Origin: an uncultured Dehalococcoidia bacterium
Lineage (GTDB): Bacteria; Chloroflexota; Dehalococcoidia; Bin125
Length of the DNA: 64,000 nucleotides
NCBI GenBank assembly: GCA_958295515.1
Contig: CATQGW010000003.1
Coordinates: 1 to 64,000, forward strand
Direction: 5' to 3'
The notes below the pieces were generated by a model. It had not been told where the DNA came from. It did not search any database and saw only the letters and a program-made list of their open reading frames with translations. The position numbers and the translations under genes are program-made. Position 1 is the first letter of the stretch. Each line of letters opens with the position of its first letter. Positions 1-8,294 of this stretch are shown in pieces.

Positions 1-1149
1 GGGCGGCGTGGATGTGCTGTCGAGAGCGCTGTCGAACGTTAGCGCGACTGACGTGCCGTCGGCGGCGCCGGAGACGAAGACTGGGGCGGCGGTCGAGGGG
101 ATGCTGATCGGATGCGCGGTAATCCGCCTGACCTCGGTTCGGGCGCCGCTCTTGCCGCGCAGTCTTGTGCCGCTGTAACGCAGCCAGACGGTGGCTCCGC
201 TCGGCAGCGCGCTCGACGGGAATGTGACTGTGACGACCTTGCCGCTGACACTCACTGCCGTGGCCGCGGTGCAAGCCGAGTCAGCCGAAGACTCGGCGGG
301 GCAGACCTTGAACTTGTCGTTCGCGGGCAACCGGTTCTCGTCGATGTCGACTCGGAACGTCAGCTCGATGTCGGTGTCCTCGATCGCGGTACCGGAGACG
401 ACCAACTTGCCGTTGTTGTTGTTGATCGACGATCTGGTGAACCCCGCAACGTAGGCGGCGGGAGTAGGCGTGCGCAGGCTGTTGGTTGACGGCGGCGTAT
501 ACGTGAGGCCGGGATCGTACGAGTGCCGCCACGGCGGCATCGGCGGGAGCACGTGGAGCACAACCTTCATCCCGCTGATGACCACCTTGCGCACCGTCGT
601 TGTGAAACCGGTGACCTGGAAGGCCGAGCCGTCGGGGATCGTCGCGGAGTCGAGCGCCTTGTTGAAGTCGATGGTGATCGTGTACGCGTCGATCAGGGTG
701 CCGCTGACTGTGGGCGGCGTGCCGGGCGCGGTGATCGGCGTGAGCGCACCGTAGGAGGTGAACACCCGCGAGCCGTCCTGTGACTGGATGGGGCCGCCGC
801 AATCTGTTCCTGATGCGCAGTACTCCACCGTGACGGAGTCGCCGCGTTGCACGAAGATGTTAAGCGTGAACTCGACGGTCGCGCCGAGGATCTTGACTTG
901 TGAAACCCGTCGAGGGTTCGTCGAATCGCCCACCAGCACCTTGAACGCGGATGCGGACGGCACCGAACGCGTGTCGAGTGTCTCGCTGAACGTCAACGTC
1001 GCAGTGTCCTCGACGATCGTCCCTGCGACGAATGTGAGCGCAGTTGATTGGGCGGAGACGTTCAGATTGCTGAATACTCCGAGAGTGGATAAGAGAAGAG
1101 CGATAGTGATCCGTTGAAACAGGCCTGTTGCGCGGAGGCCAGAATTCAC
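1..1149 (-). CDS. secreted SwmB-like repeat protein, C-terminus cut by window edge
   Basis: An open minus-strand frame runs from a GTG at 1149 off the left edge (about 383 codons, no stop seen). The N-terminus has basic residues, a hydrophobic stretch (ITIALLLSTLGVF) and a likely cleavage site after NVSA, so it is predicted to be exported. The rest is beta-rich, with repeated units of about 100 residues carrying phrases such as LTFSETLDTRSVPSASAF, ITIDFNKALDSATIPDGSAF and LTFDSALDSTSTP. These match the SwmB/cell-surface repeat style (a family recalled, not searched). No catalytic motif is visible. The start is uncertain because no clear Shine-Dalgarno precedes the GTG; it was chosen to include the signal peptide. 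It is probably an extracellular structural or adhesive protein. Confidence 0.7.
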   Translation of the reverse strand, partial: MNSGLRATGLFQRITIALLLSTLGVFSNLNVSAQSTALTFVAGTIVEDTATLTFSETLDTRSVPSASAFKVLVGDSTNPRRVSQVKILGATVEFTLNIFVQRGDSVTVEYCASGTDCGGPIQSQDGSRVFTSYGALTPITAPGTPPTVSGTLIDAYTITIDFNKALDSATIPDGSAFQVTGFTTTVRKVVISGMKVVLHVLPPMPPWRHSYDPGLTYTPPSTNSLRTPTPAAYVAGFTRSSINNNNGKLVVSGTAIEDTDIELTFRVDIDENRLPANDKFKVCPAESSADSACTAATAVSVSGKVVTVTFPSSALPSGATVWLRYSGTRLRGKSGARTEVRRITAHPISIPSTAAPVFVSGAADGTSVALTFDSALDSTSTPP

Positions 1150-1201
1150 CGTCGCATCGAGCGGCGACCGTACTGTTGTCAGCGCATCTGGGCGCTGATC
1201 G

Positions 1202-1987
1202 TTACAAGTCTGCCAGCTCTTCGCGCATGTCGCGGTCGTCGACGATGTTGCCGGTATAGCTGGGCGGCTGGCCGGCGATCCAGACGGAGGCGCGGGCCAT
1301 CCACTCGGCTTCCTCGAACTCGGTCTGCGGGTTGTCGGGCGTGGTCAGCGCGTACCAGTGGCCGGGCGTCTTAATCAGATAGCGCAGGGTGAGCACGTTG
1401 CAGGCGATGTTGTACTGCTGGAGTTCCATCGCCATGCCCTGCGTGATGCGCTCGAGGCCGGCCTTGACCATGCCGTAGAACTGGCCGCCGCCGCGAGGGT
1501 CGTCGTACGGCCCCGGACCGGGTGCGTCGGCGGCGCCGGAGGAGATGTTGATGATGTCGCCGCCGCTCTGCTTCATGTGCGGGGCGGCGGCTTTGCAGAG
1601 CAGTACCGGCCCGCGCAGGTCGAGTTGCCAGATCAGGTCGATGTGGCGCTCCTGCACCGATTCGAGCGTGCCGGGCACCAGCACGGCGGCGTTGTTGACC
1701 AGAATGTCAATGCCGCCGAGTTCGGCGACGGTGCGTTCAACGGCCTGCTCGATGGATTCCGGGCTGCGCACATCGAGCGGGACGGGGACGGCGACGCCGC
1801 CGGCGTCCTGGATTTCGGCGGCGACGGTGCGGATCGTGCCGGGCAGGCGCGGATCGGGCGAGGCTTCGTCGGAGCGCGCAGCCACCGCTACGGCCGCGCC
1901 GTGCGCCGCCAGCCCTCGCGCGATATCCGCGCCAATCCCGCGGCTCGCTCCGGTCACCAACGCTTTCCGACCGTCGAGCAGCGCCAT
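1202..1987 (-). CDS. short-chain dehydrogenase/reductase
   Basis: A 261-residue classical SDR, likely an NAD(P)-dependent oxidoreductase of the cytoplasm. It has the cofactor motif TGASRGIG near residue 14, the NNAA structural motif near 100, the catalytic Ser in INISSGAA and a Tyr-Lys pair in FYGMVKAG. Its length is normal for the family. An in-frame GTG lies three codons upstream, but the ATG at 1987 has a purine-rich AAAGGTG upstream and gives the usual SDR N-terminus. The substrate cannot be told from sequence. The gene lies upstream of the SwmB-like gene on the same strand and is divergent from the FGE-like gene. Confidence 0.9.
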   Translation of the reverse strand: MALLDGRKALVTGASRGIGADIARGLAAHGAAVAVAARSDEASPDPRLPGTIRTVAAEIQDAGGVAVPVPLDVRSPESIEQAVERTVAELGGIDILVNNAAVLVPGTLESVQERHIDLIWQLDLRGPVLLCKAAAPHMKQSGGDIINISSGAADAPGPGPYDDPRGGGQFYGMVKAGLERITQGMAMELQQYNIACNVLTLRYLIKTPGHWYALTTPDNPQTEFEEAEWMARASVWIAGQPPSYTGNIVDDRDMREELADL

Positions 1988-2165
1988 TTCCCGCACCTTT
2001 CATAAGCAGGCTCGCGCCTGCGTATCGTGGCGCAGTCTAGCGGCTGAGGAGGACGCTGATTCGTCATAAGACGAGTTGACATATGCAGGATGCGAGCCGC
2101 TGAGGGCGGTTGCGCCGGCGCTGCGGGCAGTCGGACGGCGCAGGCGGAGCGGCTAGGATTGGGGC

Positions 2166-2876
2166 ATGGACGCGACGGAGCTTGACCTGGCAGCGCTGGT
2201 GGGCGGGCGGTTTGTGATGGGGTCGGACTGTGAACGGCGCGACGAGGCGCCGGCGCATGCGGTGTCGGTGGGCGCGTTTCGCGCGGCGCGGCGGCCGGTG
2301 ACCAATGCGCAGTATGCGCGGTTCGTGGCGGCTACGGGCGCTGCGCCGCCGCCGTTCCGGGAGTTTGACGGCTTCGTCGCGCCCGAGCTGCCGGTGGTGG
2401 GGGTCTCGTGGCACGACGCGGTGGCCTTTTGCGAGTGGTGGAGCGGCGAACACGGAGTGCGGGTGCGGCTGCCGACGGAAGCGGAGCGCGAGTACGCCGC
2501 GCGCGGCGGCATTGCGGCCGCGCGTTGGCCGTCCGCCGACGCGAGCTGGCCGGAGGCGGAGCTGCGCCGATTTGTCGCCGAGCTGGACGCTCCGCACGTT
2601 CCCGATGCGGCCTGCGCCAACGGCTTTGGACTGCTCTGCATGGCCGATAACGTGCATGAGTGGTGCTCCGATTGGTACGACCGATCGTGGTACGAACGCT
2701 CGCCGTCGGCATCGCCCGTCGGTCCTGAGCAGGGCCGGCGGCGCGCCAGCCGCGGCGGGTCGTGGCGGCACCGGGTGAAGTTTACCCGCGTCTCGGCGCG
2801 CTCGAGTCTGATACCGAGTTACCGCTACAACGACTACGGCTTCCGCGTATACGCGGATGCAGAAGAGGAGTCATAA
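2166..2876 (+). CDS. FGE-sulfatase (SUMF1/EgtB fold) domain protein lacking the FGE cysteines
   Basis: A 236-residue protein with the formylglycine-generating-enzyme fold. Recognisable pieces are GGRFVMGSD near the start, RPVTNAQYARFV, the PVVGVSWHDAVAFCEW block, RLPTEAEREYAARGG, the NVHEWCSDWY block and the C-terminal RASRGGSWRH and GFRVYAD. In true FGE two cysteines in the segment after the GGS motif bind copper and oxidise the sulfatase Cys; here that segment reads SWRHRVKFTRVSARSS and has none. It is therefore unlikely to be a standard FGE and may be a related iron or C-type-lectin-like member of the superfamily. It lies one base before the MetE-like gene, so the two are probably co-transcribed. 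Confidence 0.85.
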   Translation: MDATELDLAALVGGRFVMGSDCERRDEAPAHAVSVGAFRAARRPVTNAQYARFVAATGAAPPPFREFDGFVAPELPVVGVSWHDAVAFCEWWSGEHGVRVRLPTEAEREYAARGGIAAARWPSADASWPEAELRRFVAELDAPHVPDAACANGFGLLCMADNVHEWCSDWYDRSWYERSPSASPVGPEQGRRRASRGGSWRHRVKFTRVSARSSLIPSYRYNDYGFRVYADAEEES

Positions 2877-2877
2877 C

Positions 2878-3876
2878 ATGCCGATTCGCACGACCGTTGT
2901 CGGCTCCTGGCCGATTCCGTTCGGCCAGCGGCTGGAGCTGAAGCGTTACTACGCCGGCGAGTACGGCGACGAAGAGGCGGACGGCCTGCTGCAGGCGGCG
3001 GCGCGGATTGCGATGGATGAGCAGCTCGCCTGCGGGCTGGACCAGATAATGGGCGGCGAGGTGTTTGCGCCCGACTTTCTGCATCACATCCCGCCGCGGC
3101 TGGCCGGCCTGCGCACGGTGCGTCCGCGCGAGACCGCCAAAGGGCAGCAGGGCGTCGGCGTCTATGCGGTTGCGGGCAAGGTGACGGCGCCGCGCGGCAC
3201 AGGACACGCGAAGGCCTGGCGGCGCGAGCGGGCGATTGAGCCGTCGCTGGACAAAGCGTCGGTGCCCTCGCCGCTGACCATTGGCGGCGGCTTTCAGTCC
3301 GGCGATTCGTCCGCCTACCTCGGCGATCTGATAGCAGTGGTGCAGGACGAGATCGCCGATATGGTCGCGGCCGGTCTCGGCGAGTTGCAGCTGGACGCTC
3401 CGGCCGAGGCGATTGGGTTGGTATCGGGCGCGCGCAGCGTCGAAGAGTTGCTGCCGCTCGTCGTCGAGCCGCTGGCGGCGGCGGGCGGCATTCGCCGCAC
3501 GATTCACTTTTGCCTCGGCGATATCGCGCGCAAGCCGTCAATTGAGGTGCAGAATCTACGCGCGCTGCTGCCGCTGATCCAGGCGCTCGACGGTCAGATC
3601 GAGCGCGTTCACGTCGAGTGTTCCTACTCCGGGCAGTGGGAGGATCGCGCGCTGCTCGCCGAGGTGCCGGAGTCGATCGAGGTGATCGCGGGCATCGCCG
3701 ACGTGAAGTCAAAGCCCGCCGGAGTGACGGCGCTGCGCGAGAAGATTGAGGCGCTGCGCGGGGTGGTTGCCGACGAGCGGCTGCTGGTCTCCTCGTCGTG
3801 CGGCTGCGGGCGGGTGCCGCACGACGAGGCGATTCGCCTGATGCGCAACCTGGTCAAAGCCGCGCAGGCGGAGTGA
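2878..3876 (+). CDS. MetE C-terminal-like cobalamin-independent methyltransferase
   Basis: A 332-residue protein of the UROD/MetE superfamily, resembling the C-terminal catalytic half of cobalamin-independent methionine synthase. It starts with TTVVGSWP, typical of the family. Zinc ligand candidates are the His and Cys of IHFCLGD, the Glu of HVECS and the Cys of SSSCGCGR. The N-terminal half of full-length MetE (about 750 residues) is absent, as in archaeal-type and other short methyltransferases. The ATG at 2878 follows a GAGGAG ribosome binding site; an earlier in-frame ATG at 2857 would overlap the FGE-like gene. The methyl donor and acceptor are not certain: methionine synthesis is one option, and degradation of another methylated thiol is possible. 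Confidence 0.85.
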   Translation: MPIRTTVVGSWPIPFGQRLELKRYYAGEYGDEEADGLLQAAARIAMDEQLACGLDQIMGGEVFAPDFLHHIPPRLAGLRTVRPRETAKGQQGVGVYAVAGKVTAPRGTGHAKAWRRERAIEPSLDKASVPSPLTIGGGFQSGDSSAYLGDLIAVVQDEIADMVAAGLGELQLDAPAEAIGLVSGARSVEELLPLVVEPLAAAGGIRRTIHFCLGDIARKPSIEVQNLRALLPLIQALDGQIERVHVECSYSGQWEDRALLAEVPESIEVIAGIADVKSKPAGVTALREKIEALRGVVADERLLVSSSCGCGRVPHDEAIRLMRNLVKAAQAE

Positions 3877-3935
3877 CAGGGAGGTCGCTGCGCGGCGGGC
3901 TGCCGATGCGCCGAGCGCGCCGGAGGCGGGCGCTG

Positions 3936-4349
3936 CTAGGGGGCGTAGACGCCCGCGCCGGGGCCTTCGGCGGTGGCCCAGAACTTCTCGGAGATTTGGT
4001 CGATCAACCCGATCAGTTCCTGTCCCTTGGCCGGGTCGGTGGTCTTCTTGGCCTCGCCGGCGGCCTTGGTGGCGTTCCAGATCAGCTCGTGGATGCCGCC
4101 GTCCGCTTCGAGGTGATGGGGCTTGAAGAAGTCGGTCCAGAGCACCCAGAGGTGATGCTTGACCTCGTCGGCGCGCTCTTCCTTGATCTGCAGGCAGCGC
4201 GCTTTGAAGTCGTGGTCGTCGGAGTCGTTGTACTTCTCCATCGACTTGAGGACGGACATGGCCTCGATTTTGGCCTGCGCGGGGTCGTAGACGCCGCAGG
4301 GCAGGTCGCAGTGTGCGGAGACGGTCTTGTTCGGCTTGAGCCAGCTCAC
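3936..4349 (-). CDS. sodN: nickel-dependent superoxide dismutase precursor
   Basis: A 137-residue protein whose residues 13-23 read HCDLPCGVYDP, the nickel hook of NiSOD (His1, Cys2 and Cys6 after maturation). The remainder matches the family's four-helix hairpin, for example KHHLWVLWTDFFKPHH and QISEKFW. The mature enzyme would be 125 residues after removal of a 12-residue leader (MSWLKPNKTVSA), which must be cleaved to expose the nickel-binding His. The GTG start at 4349 has GAGGAG about 8 bases upstream. The enzyme dismutates superoxide to oxygen and hydrogen peroxide. No sodX/SodN-peptidase gene lies next to it; the neighbours are a MetE-like gene and an ABC exporter. Confidence 0.95.
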   Translation of the reverse strand: MSWLKPNKTVSAHCDLPCGVYDPAQAKIEAMSVLKSMEKYNDSDDHDFKARCLQIKEERADEVKHHLWVLWTDFFKPHHLEADGGIHELIWNATKAAGEAKKTTDPAKGQELIGLIDQISEKFWATAEGPGAGVYAP

Positions 4350-4444
4350 GGGCGCTCTCCTCGTTGGATTCGCGGTTGGGAAGCGGTTTGAGCGTAACGA
4401 CGCGCGGTATGCAGGGTCAACCGCGGCGGCGCTTGGGGCGCCGC

Positions 4445-5356
4445 TCAGCCGGTGGCGGCGCGGCGGCGGAGCGCGACGACGGCCATCGTGAGGGTGACCG
4501 CGCCGAAGCCGAGCAGCGAGACGAAGGCCCAGAGCATGCGCTCGGCGTCCCAGCCGTTGCCCAGGGCGGCGGCGACCGCGGCCGGGTCGGCTTCCACGCC
4601 GGCGGCCAGCGCGGCGCGCTTGACTTCGGCGGCGGCCGCGAAATCGCCGAGCGTCAGTTCGCGGATGCCCTCCATCATGTAGGTGACCGGATTGATCGTG
4701 GCGACCCACTGGAGCCAGTCGACGAAGACCTCTTTGGGCGCAAAAGCGGGGGCCATGAAGAGCAGGGGGAAGAAGAGCAGGAAGCTGGCCTGCGCGGCCT
4801 GCGCGTTGCCGGTGCGCATCGCGACGAAGATGCCGATTCCGGAGTAGGCCGCGCCGAAGACGCCGGCCATGGCGAGGATCACGACGAAGCCGCCGACGCC
4901 GGCGACCATGCCGGAGCCGAAGATCAGCGCGGCGGCGAGCATAATCAGGCTGAAGAACATGGCGCGCACGGCGTCGGCGGCGACGCGCCCGATGATCAGG
5001 GACCAGCGCGACGCGGGGGTGAGCAGCAGCTTGTCGAAGTAGCCGCGCTCCATATCGGTGACGATGGCGATGCCGGAGGCGCTGGAGGAGCCGGCGACGG
5101 CCTGCAGGACGGCGACGGGCAGCTGGAAGCCGAGGTAGTTCTCGACGCCGAAGGCGTTCTCGGCGATGTTGCCGATCGCCGCGGTGGAGACGGCGAGGAA
5201 GAAGAGGGGGATGAAGATGTTGGTGATTTCGACGCCGGGCTGGCGTCGGGCCTCGCGCAGGGTGCGCCCGGCGAGGTAGCGGGCGTGGCTGAGGACGTGG
5301 AGGCGTCCGCTGCGCGCTGCGCCGGTGGCGGCGCCGGCCGGAGGGGCGGCGGCCAT
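4445..5356 (-). CDS. ABC-2 type exporter permease
   Basis: A 303-residue polytopic membrane protein with about six hydrophobic segments: IFIPLFFLAVSTAAI, the segment near 130-150, GGFVVILAMAGVFGAAY, FLLFFPLLFMAPAF and a C-terminal helix. The NPVTYMMEGIREL block near the end of the core is typical of DrrB-like ABC-2 permeases. A long acidic/Ala-rich loop precedes the final helix. The gene overlaps the ATPase gene by one base (start 5356), so they are translationally coupled and should form one exporter. Substrate unknown; the family carries lipids, polyketides or drugs. Confidence 0.92.
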   Translation of the reverse strand: MAAAPPAGAATGAARSGRLHVLSHARYLAGRTLREARRQPGVEITNIFIPLFFLAVSTAAIGNIAENAFGVENYLGFQLPVAVLQAVAGSSSASGIAIVTDMERGYFDKLLLTPASRWSLIIGRVAADAVRAMFFSLIMLAAALIFGSGMVAGVGGFVVILAMAGVFGAAYSGIGIFVAMRTGNAQAAQASFLLFFPLLFMAPAFAPKEVFVDWLQWVATINPVTYMMEGIRELTLGDFAAAAEVKRAALAAGVEADPAAVAAALGNGWDAERMLWAFVSLLGFGAVTLTMAVVALRRRAATG

Positions 5357-6396
5357 TACGCGCCGCCGCCTTCGCCGCCGCCTTCGGCGGCGCTGGGCGG
5401 CTCCATGCGGGAGCCGGTGGCCTGCAGGAAGACATCGTCAAGCGTGGCGTTCGCCAGCCGCAGGTTGTTGAAGGGCAGGCCGGCATCGTCGAGCGCGCGC
5501 ACCACGGTGGGGAAGACGGTGGTGCCGCTCTTGGTGTAGATCGCGACGCCGTCTGCGCCGTCGTCGCGGGCGCTGTCAACCAGCGGCAGGCCGGAGACGG
5601 CGGCGATTGCGCGGCCGCGCTGGCGCGCGCCGTCGCCCAGCTCGAAGCTGATCACGTCGTCGGAGACGGTGGCTTTGAGCGCGCGCGGCGAGCCCTGCAC
5701 GACGATTCGGCCGGCGTCGAGGATCGCGATCTCGTCGCAGAGCATGTCGGCCTCTTCGAGGTATTGGGTGGTGAGGAAGAAGGTGACGCCGTCGTCCTTA
5801 TTGAGCCGCTCGATGTATTCCCAGAGGTACTGGCGACTGACGGGATCGAGGCCGGTGGTGGGTTCGTCGAGGAAGATGATGGCGGGGCTGTGGACCAGCG
5901 CGGAAGCGAGGTCGAGGCGGCGCTGCATGCCGCCGGAGTATTCGCGGATGCGGCGGTTGGCGTCGCCGGCGAGGTCCACGACTTCGAGCAGGTAAGAGAT
6001 GCGGGCTTCAATGTCGGCGCGCGGCACGTTGTAGAGGCGTGCCGAGAGGCGCAGCAGTTCGCGCCCGGTCTGGAGCAGGTCGAGTCCGGCCTCCTGTAGA
6101 GCGACGCCGATCGACTGGCGCACCCGCTGAGCGTCGTGGCGCACATCAAGGCCGCCAACCCAGGCCTCGCCGTCGGTGGGCCGCAGCAGGGTGGTGAGCA
6201 TCCGCACGGTGGTCGTCTTGCCGGAGCCGTTCTGTCCGAGGAAGCCGAAAATCTGACCCTGGCGGACGCGCAGGTCGATGCCGTTGACGGCGTGGATGTC
6301 GCCGAAGTGCTTGGTCAGGCCGTCGGCGCGGATCGCGATTTCGGCGTCTGCCTGGTGCTGTTGGGCGGGGCGGAGGATGTCGGGAATGGAGGACAT
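5356..6396 (-). CDS. ABC transporter ATP-binding protein (DrrA-like)
   Basis: A 346-residue ABC ATPase. It has the Walker A motif GQNGSGKTT near residues 54-62, the signature YSGGMQRRLDLA, the Walker B IIFLDEPTTGLDP, and a C-terminal DrrA-type extension of about 100 residues ending in an acidic/Gly-rich tail. It should energise the permease encoded next. The start is the ATG at 6396; an in-frame TTG at 6426 would add ten residues. No good ribosome binding site separates the two choices. The gene is the first of a two-gene unit. Confidence 0.93.
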   Translation of the reverse strand: MSSIPDILRPAQQHQADAEIAIRADGLTKHFGDIHAVNGIDLRVRQGQIFGFLGQNGSGKTTTVRMLTTLLRPTDGEAWVGGLDVRHDAQRVRQSIGVALQEAGLDLLQTGRELLRLSARLYNVPRADIEARISYLLEVVDLAGDANRRIREYSGGMQRRLDLASALVHSPAIIFLDEPTTGLDPVSRQYLWEYIERLNKDDGVTFFLTTQYLEEADMLCDEIAILDAGRIVVQGSPRALKATVSDDVISFELGDGARQRGRAIAAVSGLPLVDSARDDGADGVAIYTKSGTTVFPTVVRALDDAGLPFNNLRLANATLDDVFLQATGSRMEPPSAAEGGGEGGGA

Positions 6397-6528
6397 TGAA
6401 GGGATCTTAGCGCGGGTTGACGACAAGGCGGCTGCGCACGTGTGTTCTATGATACATACGATCTGGGTACAGGGGTCAGGTGCGAGGCTGAAATTGGCGG
6501 TCGGCGCTCGCTTGCTGCCAAGCGGAGG

Positions 6529-6942
6529 TTAGATCGGGCGGAAGACGGGGATGGGGTAGGCGTCGTCGCCGTCCTGGTCCTCGAATTCGACCTGCACGCG
6601 CTGGCCGATCTGGATGTCGGCGGTCGGGTTGGCGACGCCGACGACGTTGGTCAGCATGCGAAAGCCCTCGTCGAGGTCGACGTAGGCGACGGCGTAGGCG
6701 CCAAGTTCCTGGAAGCCGGGCATGCGGTTCTGGCGCACGACGGAGTAGGTGTAGACGGTGCCGAGGCCGCTCGAGACGTGCCAGGTGAGGCCGCCGCTGC
6801 CGTCGGCGGTGGAGTGCGCGCGGGGGTAGAAGACGACATTGCCCTCGGCGTCGCGCTGGTAGCGCAGTTCGCCGGCTTTGCAGCCTTCCCAGAAGTGCTG
6901 CGTGTCGGGTTCGGGGAAGCTGGGCTGCGGTCGGTTGGCCAT
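6529..6942 (-). CDS. DUF35 OB-fold acyl-CoA-associated protein without zinc-ribbon cysteines
   Basis: A 137-residue protein of the DUF35 family: an N-terminal FWEGCKAGELRYQRD helix/ribbon region followed by an OB-fold (GTVYTYSVV through the GQRVQVEFED strand). DUF35 proteins pair with thiolase-like proteins and help hold acyl-CoA substrates. The usual four Cys of the rubredoxin-like zinc ribbon are missing; the equivalent stretch reads RYQRDAEGNVVFYPRAHS, and the only cysteine is in EGCKAG. It lies 79 bases downstream of a thiolase-like gene on the same strand, the standard pairing for steroid side-chain aldolases (Ltp2/ChsH2-type) and related enzymes. Function in such a complex is inference. 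Confidence 0.85.
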   Translation of the reverse strand: MANRPQPSFPEPDTQHFWEGCKAGELRYQRDAEGNVVFYPRAHSTADGSGGLTWHVSSGLGTVYTYSVVRQNRMPGFQELGAYAVAYVDLDEGFRMLTNVVGVANPTADIQIGQRVQVEFEDQDGDDAYPIPVFRPI

Positions 6943-6970
6943 GAGATTTCGCCTCTCCTTGCCGCGTTGG

Positions 6971-7020
6971 CGGCGTTCGGTCGTGTTCGATGTTGTTCGG
7001 TGGTGTTCGGCTGTGTTCGG
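6971..7020 (-). repeat. period-10 CGAACA repeat, intergenic copy
   Basis: Five consecutive 10-bp units, each ending TGTTCGG (or TGTTCGA) on the plus strand, fill most of the 79-bp gap between the thiolase-like and DUF35 genes. Read on the minus strand the unit is CCGAACANNN. About 30 bases of it match, with one mismatch, a stretch at 59081-59110 inside an HTH protein gene. The exact 10-bp spacing puts every copy on the same face of the helix. Confidence 0.8.
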
Positions 7021-7021
7021 G

Positions 7022-8206
7022 TCAGTCGGCGGCGAGGATCACGGTGCCGCCGGTGTGTGTGCCGCCGAGCAGGCCGCCGTTGCCGTGCGCGACGGCGAGC
7101 TGCGCGCCCTCCACCTGGGAGGTCGATTCGCCGCGCAGCTGGCGCACCGATTCGAGCAGCAGGAAGAGTCCGCGCATCCCGGGGTGGTTGCTCGAGAGCC
7201 CGCCGCCGTCGGTGTTGAGGGTCAGGCCGGGCTGGTCGAAGGCGAGGTGGCCGTCCGCCATCCAGGGACCGATCTCGCCCTTGCCGCAGAAGCCGAGGTC
7301 TTCGAGGCAGACGGCGACGGTGATGCTGAACGAGTCGTAGATCATCGCGATGTCGATCTCGTCGGGCGTCACGCCCGCCTGGCTGAAGGCGGCGAGGGCG
7401 CTCTGCGCGCCGGCGCTGGTGGTGATGTCGCCATCGTTCTCGCGGTACTTGGTCGCTTCGCCGCTGCCGATGATCCAGACCGGCTTCTTCTTGATGTCGC
7501 GCGCGACATCGGCGGAGACGAACACCGCCGCGCCGCCGCCGTCGGAGATCATGCAGCACTCGAGCAGGTGCAGCGGGTCGGCCACGATCCGTGATTCCAG
7601 CACATCCTCGACGGTGATCTCGTCGACCTTGACGAACTGCAGGTCGGTCATCGCCTTGACCGCTTCGGGGTTGCGCATGGCGTGCTTGCGGGTGGCGACG
7701 GAGATTTGCGCGAGCTGCTCGGTGGTGGTGCCGTAGTCGTGCATGTGGCGGTGGGCGACCATCGCGTAGTTGGCGATCAGCGTGGAGCCGTAGGGCGCTT
7801 CCATGTTCTGCTGCCAGGACGCGCCGCCGCGGCCCAGCCCGCCGGTGCCGATCGGCACCCGCATCGAGGCGGATGTCGAGCCGTAGGTGGTGACGGCGAC
7901 ATTGGTGCGCCCGGCCGCGATGTCGCGCAGCGCGTGGGAGGCGTGGAATTCGTAGGAGGAGCCGCCGACCTGGGTGGTGTCGATCATGCGCGGCTTAATC
8001 CCGAGGTAGGCGGCCAGCCCGAGACCGCCGCCGCCCTCGCCGTCCAGCGCGTCGTAGAGGCCGTCCACATCGCTCCAGCTGAGGCCCGCGTCGTCCAGCG
8101 CGCGCTTCATCGAGTCGGCCTTGATCTGCATCGACGAGACGCCGGGCGCGACGCGGAGGGGGTATTCGTGAATGCCGGCGATCGCCGCCACGCGCTCCTG
8201 TGCCAT
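7022..8206 (-). CDS. thiolase-like (SCP-x/Ltp-type) protein
   Basis: A 394-residue thiolase-fold protein with features of the lipid-transfer thiolase branch: AGIHEYP at the start, EEQ-like TTEQLAQISVATRKHA, the YDSFSI block, and the SSNHPGMRG His motif. The usual nucleophilic Cys region reads TTQVGGSSYEF and the late Cys motif reads HGNGGLLGGTHTGG, so neither canonical thiolase cysteine is evident. This fits retro-aldolase (Ltp2-like) or non-catalytic members better than true thiolases. The ATG at 8206 has an AGGGAGG ribosome binding site. The partner DUF35 gene follows. Role in cleaving a CoA-thioester side chain is inference. Confidence 0.87.
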   Translation of the reverse strand: MAQERVAAIAGIHEYPLRVAPGVSSMQIKADSMKRALDDAGLSWSDVDGLYDALDGEGGGGLGLAAYLGIKPRMIDTTQVGGSSYEFHASHALRDIAAGRTNVAVTTYGSTSASMRVPIGTGGLGRGGASWQQNMEAPYGSTLIANYAMVAHRHMHDYGTTTEQLAQISVATRKHAMRNPEAVKAMTDLQFVKVDEITVEDVLESRIVADPLHLLECCMISDGGGAAVFVSADVARDIKKKPVWIIGSGEATKYRENDGDITTSAGAQSALAAFSQAGVTPDEIDIAMIYDSFSITVAVCLEDLGFCGKGEIGPWMADGHLAFDQPGLTLNTDGGGLSSNHPGMRGLFLLLESVRQLRGESTSQVEGAQLAVAHGNGGLLGGTHTGGTVILAAD

Positions 8207-8294
8207 CTTCGTCCTCCCTGCGTTCTCCGTGCGGTGGTGTCGCGCGTTGCCTGCGCGATTGCGCCTCATTCTAGTGCGCGCCTAGCCTGCGGGA

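Noticed and set aside
281-802. A 173-codon minus-strand frame at the left end
   Set aside because: It is the wrong minus-strand frame. The adjacent frame is open to the window edge and reads as a signal-peptide-bearing repeat protein.
2076-2081. TTGACA considered as a promoter for the FGE-like gene
   Set aside because: No acceptable -10 box lies 15-19 bases downstream.
3936-5579. A 547-codon minus-strand open frame ending with the sodN sequence
   Set aside because: Its first 400 codons are an Arg/Pro-rich shadow of the ABC permease and ATPase genes in another frame. Only the last 137 codons, from GTG 4349 with its own ribosome binding site, are NiSOD.
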